From: Spirochaetales bacterium | GTDB taxonomy: Bacteria > Spirochaetota > Spirochaetia > Sphaerochaetales > Sphaerochaetaceae | Reading direction: 5' to 3' | Assembly (NCBI GenBank): GCA_022785155.1 | Contig: JALFRH010000158.1 | Span: 1 to 12,963, forward strand | Length of the DNA stretch: 12,963 nt | In this document: positions 7,219 to 12,963 of the stretch, one piece after another | Layout of the letters: each line of letters opens with the position of its first letter | Position numbering within the stretch: the stretch's first letter is position 1 | Program-made: the position numbers and the translations under genes | The notes under the pieces: model-generated | What the model was told of the DNA's origin: nothing | Seen by the model: only the letters and a program-made list of their open reading frames with translations | Databases searched by the model: none

Positions 7219-7514
7219 CAGGTAGCAAAAACTATTTTGATTCATTATCAGAAAAACCTTTCTTTCTGCAAAGCATGCTGATAATCAATATGTATGGTTC
7301 TACTTTGTATATTGTCTTGAGATATACCTCAAGCCCTGATGAAAATACAGTAAAATGGGAGGGGGTATCTCCAATTCAAAGAAAAATGGTGTCTCCTATA
7401 ACAGGACATAAATTTCTTGCATGGGTCGAATTGACTGGATTGGGGGTGAGGTTGTTTCAATATTTTACAAGAATTCTGATTCTCAACGAAAACATTAGAT
7501 GGTATAGTCAAGAA
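7219..7514. other. Intergenic stretch without a convincing gene
   Basis: This AT-rich stretch separates the tRNA promoter from the barrel-protein promoter. The open frames in it (for example 7275-7649 plus) lack a ribosome site, a recognisable domain and sensible composition. It contains two perfect inverted repeats: ATTATCAG (7244-7251) with CTGATAAT (7278-7285), and CTTGAG (7316-7321) with CTCAAG (7328-7333). It also has a near-direct repeat, GGTATCTCC at 7364 and GGTGTCTCC at 7388. No riboswitch or known small RNA is recognised. Confidence 0.5.
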
Positions 7515-7540
7515 TATAATGGACAATTTGTTCAGGAGGA
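7503..7540 (+). promoter_or_regulatory. Promoter -10 elements and ribosome site of the barrel-protein gene
   Basis: A perfect TATAAT lies at 7515-7520 and a TATAGT at 7503-7508; the latter has TTCTCA 17 bases upstream (7480-7485). Either would give a short leader carrying AGGAGGA at 7534-7540, six bases before the GTG at 7546. The ATG at 7519 is inside the TATAAT box and would lie upstream of a transcript started from it. Confidence 0.6.
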
Positions 7541-7545
7541 ATCTT

Positions 7546-8712
7546 GTGAAGAAGATAATTTGTGTCCTTTTGGTTTTAGCCTTTATAATATCAGGGGTTT
7601 TTGCAGGAAGCGTTTATTATGCTTTTGGAGATATTGGTCAGCATCCTGATATTCTTATGGGTTTCATTCCTTCCTATGCATATATGGGTGTAGGCGTAAA
7701 GTTGCCTCAATCAAATGATGACAATACCCATGATATCCAGTTTCTTGTGGGAGAAGGTTATCTTCAGAGACTTCTCTGGCAGGATAAGGTCAGTGGAGAA
7801 AATAATTACAAAGATGTTTGGGACAAGGACTCAGCCCTAAGATACAACGTCTGGAGCAATGACTTTACAGCAAGGTTCCGCCAGGGTTTTGGAGAGAGTC
7901 CTGTTGAGGGAAAGGACCTGTTGCTCTTGACGGCAGGCGTAAACGTCAAGTACGAGAGATACTACTCGGCATCCCAGTTCGGCATCTTTGATATAAAGGG
8001 GACTTTGGATAGTATCATAGATTCCAGTTATGATGGAAAGATATATCCTGAACTGGCTGGAGGCGGAAAGTCATTTTTGGGAGCGGAAATACAGGCAAAC
8101 CTTAAGCTTGACCTAATGGAAGATACTCTCCACACCAATGATGGCTTCTGGGCTAGATTGGATTTCAAATATGGACCAAAGATCATCAACAGTTTCTCTG
8201 AGGGTTTCGCAGATTACATTACATTCACTATCAATGGTGTGGGGGCCAAGACTCTCTATAATCTCAGAGACGCAGAGGGGGACTCGGTGGTATCTTTGAT
8301 ACTCATTGATAGAATGAACGCCAGCTGGACAGGTGGAGAGAGCGTACCGTCCTTTGTACAGGGACCTGTATCTCTTGGACGCAAGGTAAGAGGATTCAAC
8401 ACTTACACATACAACACCGAGTTTACAGCTGTAAACAACTTGGATCTGAGAATAACAGGACCGGGCTTGGGCTTGGATAAGCTTGCTCCTAGAGTCAATC
8501 TCTTCTTGGATTGTGGCTATGGATGGGGGAGAGTCCTGAATACAGACAGACTTGAGAACAACTTCCTTGCTTCCCTAGGTGTACAAGTGGAAATGTCCTT
8601 CTTCGATTTCATAGACTTGGGATATCAGGTAAGCTATCTCCTGGTGGATAAAGAGAAATATACCCAGCCGGGAAAGATTACTACAAGTTTTACATTCTTC
8701 CTTGATTTCTAA
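7546..8712 (+). CDS. Secreted protein, probable outer-membrane beta-barrel
   Basis: I do not recognise a named family. The 388-residue product begins with a clear signal peptide, basic KK followed by a hydrophobic run and likely cleavage after GVFA at residue 20. The mature part is rich in alternating polar and aromatic stretches, Gly and Tyr, with short strand-like segments such as DIQFLVGEGYL, FWARLDFKYG and FIDLGYQVSYLL. It ends TTSFTFFLDF, an aromatic last residue as used for outer-membrane barrel assembly. The role could be a porin-like or structural barrel of a spirochaete outer membrane; this is inference. GTG at 7546 is chosen over the in-frame ATG at 7519 because AGGAGG sits six bases before it and because the signal peptide then starts at once. 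It is monocistronic; the stop overlaps the stop of the convergent gene. Confidence 0.78.
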   Translation: MKKIICVLLVLAFIISGVFAGSVYYAFGDIGQHPDILMGFIPSYAYMGVGVKLPQSNDDNTHDIQFLVGEGYLQRLLWQDKVSGENNYKDVWDKDSALRYNVWSNDFTARFRQGFGESPVEGKDLLLLTAGVNVKYERYYSASQFGIFDIKGTLDSIIDSSYDGKIYPELAGGGKSFLGAEIQANLKLDLMEDTLHTNDGFWARLDFKYGPKIINSFSEGFADYITFTINGVGAKTLYNLRDAEGDSVVSLILIDRMNASWTGGESVPSFVQGPVSLGRKVRGFNTYTYNTEFTAVNNLDLRITGPGLGLDKLAPRVNLFLDCGYGWGRVLNTDRLENNFLASLGVQVEMSFFDFIDLGYQVSYLLVDKEKYTQPGKITTSFTFFLDF

Positions 8713-9299
8713 TTGATGTAAGGATTTTCGGATATAATCTCCTCTTCTATCTCCAAACCCAGAGACAAGAGGAGATTTCTTTTTTCTTCCCTTTCATACT
8801 CTACGATGTATGGAAGTGTGAAATAAATGAGGTCGTCGTCCTTCAGTGTAGCCTGGACTTTAAATCCTTTTCTAATGAGAGTCCTATACTTTTCATAGGA
8901 AAGGGGTCTCTCCACGCCCTTTAGTATGAAAGAATACCAGCCTGTGTTTTCTTCTATATTCTTCTCTTCTTTTACTGATCCCTTTCTCAGCTTCACTTCG
9001 ACTTCGCTCTTGCCATTTCCCCAAAGCCCCAGTTCTACCAAAGCAGCCTGTGTCAGCCCAAGGTCTCTTCCTTCATTGGTTTCAGGAAGATCGCCATAGA
9101 CTATGGTTATTACTGATTTACCTTCACCGTTTACTACTATCAGCTCTGAGCCCTTCTCGTAATTATCTGTAAAAGAAAGAAGCTGGGAATTATCCCAAGC
9201 TTTATCTACAGGATCGAAACCGACCCAGAAGGCGTTGTCTGAGAAGGCGGAGGAAATAAGCAAAAGGGACAATATAAAGATAAAGGCAATTTTCTTCAT
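8709..9299 (-). CDS. Exported RlpA-like protein (degenerate DPBB plus SPOR-like domain)
   Basis: The 196-residue product has a signal peptide (MKKIAFIFILSLLLISSAFS, cleavage near 20) and is periplasmic or surface-exposed. Residues 49-105 (GSELIVVNGEGKSVITIVYGD ... LTQAALVELGLWG ... VEVKL) follow the double-psi beta-barrel pattern of RlpA. Residues 121-182 (WYSFILKG ... YRTLIRKGFKVQATL ... LIYFTLPYIVEYEREEKRNLLLSLGLE) follow the SPOR repeat pattern that binds denuded peptidoglycan. The N-terminal ASWYG...TASGE part and the NDRGPF block of active RlpA lytic transglycosylases are missing or altered, so a non-catalytic envelope role is likely. The ATG at 9299 is chosen for the signal peptide; an upstream in-frame ATG at 9356 would bury it. 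No Shine-Dalgarno is seen. Assignment rests on pattern matching by eye. Confidence 0.65.
   Translation of the reverse strand: MKKIAFIFILSLLLISSAFSDNAFWVGFDPVDKAWDNSQLLSFTDNYEKGSELIVVNGEGKSVITIVYGDLPETNEGRDLGLTQAALVELGLWGNGKSEVEVKLRKGSVKEEKNIEENTGWYSFILKGVERPLSYEKYRTLIRKGFKVQATLKDDDLIYFTLPYIVEYEREEKRNLLLSLGLEIEEEIISENPYIN
8736..8787 (+). terminator. Terminator of the barrel-protein gene, inside the convergent coding sequence
   Basis: AATCTCCTCTT (8736-8746) pairs perfectly over 11 bases with AAGAGGAGATT (8767-8777); TCTC/GAGA can pair inside the loop. A T-rich run, TTTCTTTTTTC, follows on the plus strand only, so it should end transcripts of the upstream gene. It lies wholly within the last 27 codons of the opposing gene. 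Confidence 0.75.
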
Positions 9300-9305
9300 A
9301 AGGCC

Positions 9306-9311
9306 ATTATA
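9306..9311 (-). promoter_or_regulatory. -10 box of the RlpA-like gene, placed for a leaderless transcript
   Basis: A perfect TATAAT on the minus strand (9311-9306) is followed by GGCCTT and then the ATG at 9299, so the predicted transcript start coincides with the A of the start codon. No clear -35 element is seen. Confidence 0.6.
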
Positions 9312-9374
9312 TTTTGGTGGAAAGGAAAAATCCACATTTGTGTGTGAGAGTTGCATAAAGGGGCTTTACTCTGA

Positions 9375-9380
9375 CATAAT
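9375..9380 (+). promoter_or_regulatory. -10 box of lysK, placed for a leaderless transcript
   Basis: CATAAT (9375-9380, five of six) lies seven bases before the lysK ATG at 9388, putting the expected start of transcription at or next to the start codon. TTGCAT at 9351-9356 is a weak -35 candidate with an 18-base spacer. No Shine-Dalgarno lies in the proper window; the nearest purine run, AAAGGGG, ends 24 bases upstream. Confidence 0.55.
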
Positions 9381-9387
9381 ATTTTGT

Positions 9388-10974
9388 ATGAGCGAAAAGA
9401 TAAATCAGAATGCCCATTGGGCGGATATAATGGCAGATAAGATCATCCGTGAGAAGGGTGAGAAGGAACTCTATACATGTGCCAGCGGTATTACACCGTC
9501 CGGTACCGTGCATATTGGAAACTTCAGGGAAATCATCACAGTGGAACTGGTGGTGAGATGTCTTAGGGAAAGAGGAAAGAACGTAAGGTTCATCTATTCT
9601 TGGGATGACTACGATGTATTTAGAAAGGTTCCTAAGAATATGCCTCAGAAGGAGCTGTTGGAGACATACCTCAGAAAGCCTATTACTCTTGTTCCGGATA
9701 CCAAAGGCAGAGCTGAAAACTATGCCAGAGGCAATGAAATTGACGTAGAGAAGATTCTTCCTACCGTTGGTGTTTATCCTGAATACCTTTATCAGGCTGA
9801 AAGATATAGAACCAACAAGTATGCTTCTGATATCAGGACAGCCCTTGAGCATAGGGACGAGATAAGGGAAGTGCTCAATCAGTACAGGACAGAGCCTCTT
9901 CCTGCTTCCTGGTGGCCTATTTCCGTATTCTCCTCCTTCACTGACCGTGATAACACCACAGTCCTGGGTTGGGATGGGGAATGGGGTGTGACATACCACG
10001 ATGATGAGCTTGATAAGACAGAGACCATCGATATCCGCACTACTCCATATACAAAGCTCCCATGGCGTGTAGACTGGCCTATGAGATGGGTCAAGGAAGG
10101 CGTAGACTTCGAGCCAGGTGGAAAGGACCATCTTACAGAAGGTGGAAGCTACGATACAGCCAAGAGTGTAGTCAAGGTATTCGGAGGGGAAGCTCCTGTA
10201 ACCATGAGATATGACTTTGTAAGGCTGAAGGGAATGGGTGGAAAGATCTCCTCCTCCGGCGGAGAAGTTGCAGACCTTTATGATGTTCTTGCCATCTATC
10301 CTCCTGAGATTGTCAGATATCTCTTTGTAGGCACGAAGCCACAGAGCGAGTTTGCAATCTCCTTCGACTTGGATGTATTGAAGATCTATGAAGACTACGA
10401 CAATTGTGAAAGAATCTACTTCGGTATTCTTCCTGTAAAGGAACAGAGAAGAGAGAAGGAGAAGAGAATCTACGAGCTTAGCCAGGTTGATGGATCCAAG
10501 ATTCCAACGGAGCCAGGTTACCAGATTCCATTCCGTCACCTCTGCAACTATGTCCAGATTTATGGCGGAGATACAGAGAAGGTCCTTTCAAGACTCTCCG
10601 ATGCAACAGAGAGCCAGAAGGAGAGACTTAAGGTCAGGATAGAGTGTGCAAAGAACTGGCTTAGGGATTATGCTCCTGAAGACTTCAAGTTCTCACTTCA
10701 GACAGAGAATGATGAAAAGTATGCAGCAACTGAGACAGAGCTCTCCGCCATCAGGGAGTTTGCAGGCTTTGTAGAGAAATATCTGGATGAAATGGGAGAG
10801 AAGGAATTCTCCAACTATATCTATCAGGCGGCACAGGACAATGGCATGGAAAGTGCAGACTTCTTCCGCTTGATCTATATGGTCTTGATCAATAAAGAGA
10901 AGGGACCTAAGCTTGCAGGATTCCTGAAGGCTTGTGGAAGTGAAACAATTCTTCCAATACTAAAGAGGTATTGA
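9388..10974 (+). CDS. lysK: Lysyl-tRNA synthetase, class I
   Basis: The 528-residue enzyme charges tRNA-Lys with lysine in the cytoplasm. It is the class I (archaeal-type) form, unrelated to the common class II LysRS. The HIGH-type motif is HIGN at 42-45 within GITPSGTVHIGNFRE, and the KMSKS-type motif is KISSS at 286-290 within GMGGKISSSGG. SWDDYDVFRKVP (71-82) and FEPGGKDH (241-248) are further family blocks, and the C-terminal helical part (about 400-528) is the anticodon-binding cage. Length matches spirochaete and archaeal enzymes. The start at 9388 is chosen because the conserved NHWAD-like N-terminus (NAHWADIMADKI) begins just after it; the longer in-frame reading from 9235 overlaps the opposite gene's start. 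It has no ribosome site and a -10 box directly upstream. This gene is the main evidence for a spirochaete. Confidence 0.95.
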   Translation: MSEKINQNAHWADIMADKIIREKGEKELYTCASGITPSGTVHIGNFREIITVELVVRCLRERGKNVRFIYSWDDYDVFRKVPKNMPQKELLETYLRKPITLVPDTKGRAENYARGNEIDVEKILPTVGVYPEYLYQAERYRTNKYASDIRTALEHRDEIREVLNQYRTEPLPASWWPISVFSSFTDRDNTTVLGWDGEWGVTYHDDELDKTETIDIRTTPYTKLPWRVDWPMRWVKEGVDFEPGGKDHLTEGGSYDTAKSVVKVFGGEAPVTMRYDFVRLKGMGGKISSSGGEVADLYDVLAIYPPEIVRYLFVGTKPQSEFAISFDLDVLKIYEDYDNCERIYFGILPVKEQRREKEKRIYELSQVDGSKIPTEPGYQIPFRHLCNYVQIYGGDTEKVLSRLSDATESQKERLKVRIECAKNWLRDYAPEDFKFSLQTENDEKYAATETELSAIREFAGFVEKYLDEMGEKEFSNYIYQAAQDNGMESADFFRLIYMVLINKEKGPKLAGFLKACGSETILPILKRY

Positions 10975-10980
10975 GATGAT

Positions 10981-11007
10981 GGGAGGAGTCTTCTCCTCCC
11001 TTATTCT
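10981..11007 (+). terminator. Probable terminator after lysK
   Basis: GGGAGGAG (10981-10988) and CTCCTCCC (10993-11000) form a perfect eight-pair GC-rich stem with a four-base loop, followed by the T-rich TTATTCTT. The T-run is interrupted, so termination may be partial and trkH could receive readthrough from lysK. Confidence 0.6.
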
Positions 11008-11017
11008 TCCTGGATAA

Positions 11018-12361
11018 ATGCATAGATTTGACAACAATATCAAACCAAGACTTCATTTTACGCCCTTTCAGACCATTGTGTTCGGCTTTATGGCGGCTAT
11101 GCTGGTGGGTGCCCTGCTTCTCTTCCTTCCCATTGCAACGGAAGAGGGGAAGTCTACGTCTTTTCTCGACGCACTCTTTACCTCGACTTCAGCTGTCTGC
11201 GTAACGGGACTTGTGGTCTACGATACTGCAACCCATTGGTCTATGTTCGGTGAGATGGTTATTCTGATTCTTATTCAGATAGGGGGTCTTGGTGTCGTCA
11301 CCATGGCAGGATTTCTGGCCATGGTATCAGGGCGGAAGATAGGTCTTTTTGCAAGAAATACCATGCAGGAGGCTCTCTCAGCCCATAAAGTAGGCGGAAT
11401 TTTGAGATTGACCCAGTTCATTCTCTTCTATTCCTTCCTTTTCGAAGCCTTGGGTGCCGCTTTCCTTTCCCCTGTATTTGTAAAGGATTTTGGTATATTT
11501 AAAGGTATTTGGTACTCTGTCTTCCACTCCATATCAGCCTTCTGTAACGCAGGCTTTGATTTGATGGGAGTAAGAGAAGAGTTCTCTTCCCTTACTTATT
11601 ACAGCTCCAATGCTCTTGTAAACATAACCATCATCACTTTGATCGTCGTGGGAGGAATTGGCTTCCTCACTTGGGATGATATAAGGACCAATGGAATACA
11701 CATAAGAAAGTATAGGGTGCAGTCAAAGATCATATTCACCGTCACCTTTCTCTTGATTCTTCTTCCTTTCATCTTTCTGTTTTTCCATGAATTCTCAGAT
11801 CTTCCCATGAAAGAGAGGATTCTGTTTTCCCTCTTCCAAAGCGTGACCCCGAGAACGGCAGGCTTCAATACTGTAGATTACAATGCCCTCTCTGAGACAG
11901 GAGAGGCTATGACTGTTCTCTTGATGCTTGTAGGAGGTTCGCCTGGATCCACTGCAGGAGGTATGAAGACAACCACCATTGCAGTCCTTATTCTCTCTGC
12001 CTTCGCTGTTTTCAGAAGAAATGGAGACGCTGAGTGTTTTGGCAGGAGAGTCATGGACGAAGCTGTAAAGGCTGCAGGTGCAATATTCTTCTTATAACTG
12101 TTCCTATCTTTCAGCGGGGCCTTGGCCTGAAGTGCCATAGAGGATCTTCCATTCTTGACCTGCCTCTTTGAAACATCTTCAGCCATCGGTACGGTAGGCC
12201 TGTCTTTGGGAATTACTCCTTCCCTTACTATTGCATCCAGGATTATTTTGATTATATTGATGTTTATGGGCCGAGTCGGAGGCCTTACGCTGATATATGC
12301 CACTGTATCCAGACGTGATACCCTGGCAAAACTCCCACAGGAAAGGATTACAGTGGGTTAG
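11018..12361 (+). pseudogene. trkH: TrkH/KtrB-type potassium transporter subunit, coding sequence disrupted
   Basis: The channel subunit moves K+ across the inner membrane with TrkA/KtrA as its cytoplasmic gate. Three filter loops lie in the open 359-residue part: TSTSAVCVTGLVV (55-67), SISAFCNAGFDL (171-182) and QSVTPRTAGFN (274-284), followed by GGSPGSTAGGMKTTT. The frame then meets TAA at 12095 and TGA at 12128, after which the same frame resumes with the fourth filter loop, SSAIGTVGL (12176-12202), and continues to TAG at 12359. Read through, the protein would be 447 residues, the normal family length. Between the stops and the fourth loop several one-base length changes would restore the family consensus, so a local sequence error or a very recent decay is likely. 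No Shine-Dalgarno is seen before the ATG. trkA follows eight bases after the end. Confidence 0.85.
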
Positions 12362-12369
12362 GGGGAAAT

Positions 12370-12963
12370 ATGAAGAGTGTCCTATTAATCGGATTGGGAA
12401 GATTCGGCAGACACATTGCCATGAAGCTTTCTGAATTGAAACATCAGACTCTTGCTATAGATAACGACGAAGAAAGGGTGGAGCAGGTTCTGCCCTATGT
12501 TACAAGCGCCCAGATTGGAGATTGCACCAATCCTTCCTTCATCGCTTCCTTGGGGATAAGGGACTTCGATGTCTGTATCGTAGCCATTGGAGATGATTTC
12601 CAAAGTTCTTTGGAGGTTACGTCCCTATTGAAGGAAAATGGAGCCAAGAAGGTTGTTTCCAGAGCCAGCAGGGATATACAGGAGAAGTTCCTTCTCCGTA
12701 ACGGCGCAGATGAAGTCGTCTATCCTGAGAAGCAGTTGGCTTCCTGGCTTGCAATAAGATTTACTTCAGACCATATCCTCGATTACATAGAGCTGGATGA
12801 AAAGCATGGTATCTTTGAAGTATCTACACCTAAGGAATGGGTCGGGAAGACAGTGCAGCAGGTGGATGTAAGAAAGAAGTATAACCTCAACATTATGGGC
12901 TTTAAGGACAGTACAGGTAAGATGAACCTTTCAGTTGCTCCTGATATGGTTCTCTCCGAATCC
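12370..12963 (+). CDS. trkA: TrkA/KtrA potassium uptake regulatory subunit, C-terminal end missing
   Basis: The 198 visible residues form a single RCK unit as in KtrA. The N-terminal Rossmann part has IGLGRFGRHIA (7-17) for nucleotide binding, AIDNDEERV with the acidic residue after the second strand, and GDCTNPSF. The C-terminal RCK_C part begins near residue 140 (IELDEKHGIFEVSTPKEW) and is cut by the window edge about 20 residues before the usual end of KtrA proteins. It forms the cytosolic ring that opens the TrkH/KtrB channel in response to ATP/ADP or NAD(H). TAGGGGGAAAT before the ATG is a good ribosome site that also contains the trkH stop. Two-gene trkH-trkA order supports the assignment; the single RCK repeat points to the Ktr type rather than the double-repeat E. 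coli TrkA. Confidence 0.92.
   Translation, partial: MKSVLLIGLGRFGRHIAMKLSELKHQTLAIDNDEERVEQVLPYVTSAQIGDCTNPSFIASLGIRDFDVCIVAIGDDFQSSLEVTSLLKENGAKKVVSRASRDIQEKFLLRNGADEVVYPEKQLASWLAIRFTSDHILDYIELDEKHGIFEVSTPKEWVGKTVQQVDVRKKYNLNIMGFKDSTGKMNLSVAPDMVLSES

Noticed and set aside
7519..7545. ATG start for the barrel protein
   Set aside because: The ATG lies inside a TATAAT box and lacks a ribosome site, while GTG at 7546 has AGGAGG at ideal spacing and begins the signal peptide directly.
7275..7649. 124-codon plus-strand frame overlapping the barrel-protein start
   Set aside because: No ribosome site, no recognisable domain, and it overlaps the signal peptide of the real gene in another frame.
9235..9387. 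N-terminal extension of lysyl-tRNA synthetase from an earlier in-frame ATG
   Set aside because: The extension is opposite the start of the neighbouring gene, is not family-like, and the conserved N-terminus begins right after 9388.
9307..10539. 410-codon open frame antisense to lysK
   Set aside because: It lies wholly opposite a strongly conserved synthetase, its translation shows no domain and odd Cys/His composition, and its start is in the divergent promoter region. It is a shadow of lysK codon use.
12095..12130. Programmed readthrough or recoding in trkH
   Set aside because: One stop is TAA, the other TGA, no recoding element is visible nearby, and simple one-base run-length edits restore the family sequence better than any inserted residue.

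Overview
The window looks like chromosomal DNA of a spirochaete, probably a gut or anaerobic Sphaerochaeta-like lineage. The best marker is a class I (archaeal-type) lysyl-tRNA synthetase, which among bacteria is typical of spirochaetes and some alphaproteobacteria. Two secreted envelope proteins, one ending like an outer-membrane barrel, indicate a diderm cell. The lineage is inferred from gene content only.

Left part (1-7007): a divergent carbohydrate locus around an intergenic region at 1558-1702. Leftwards run an acetyl-xylan-esterase-like hydrolase and, overlapping it by ATGA, an enolase-superfamily enzyme cut by the window edge. Rightwards runs a tight five-gene operon: tartronate semialdehyde reductase (garR), a DHDPS/NAL-family lyase, galactarate dehydratase (garD), a GH105-type unsaturated uronyl hydrolase and a xylose-isomerase-like TIM-barrel protein, closed by a strong terminator at 7010-7037. 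Together the genes suggest uptake and splitting of unsaturated, probably esterified, oligouronides and breakdown of a hexarate to pyruvate and tartronate semialdehyde, then glycerate. The DHDPS-family protein sits where GarL would be expected, so it is the likely 5-keto-4-deoxyglucarate aldolase. No transporter, regulator or glycerate kinase lies in the window.

Middle (7038-9299): a tRNA with anticodon CAT on the minus strand, resembling tRNA-Ile2, with its own promoter and terminator; about 300 bases without a convincing gene; a secreted beta-barrel-like protein starting at GTG; and a convergent small exported protein that looks like a catalytically degenerate RlpA (DPBB plus SPOR). The stop codons of these two genes overlap, and the terminator of the first lies inside the coding sequence of the second.

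Right part (9300-12963): lysK, then potassium uptake genes trkH and trkA (ktrB/ktrA type). The RlpA-like gene and lysK diverge, and both have a -10 box only 6-7 bases before the ATG and no Shine-Dalgarno, so both look leaderless. trkH is disrupted: a 70-base stretch holds two in-frame stops and what look like compensating one-base length changes, while the rest of the protein is well preserved. trkA runs off the right edge.
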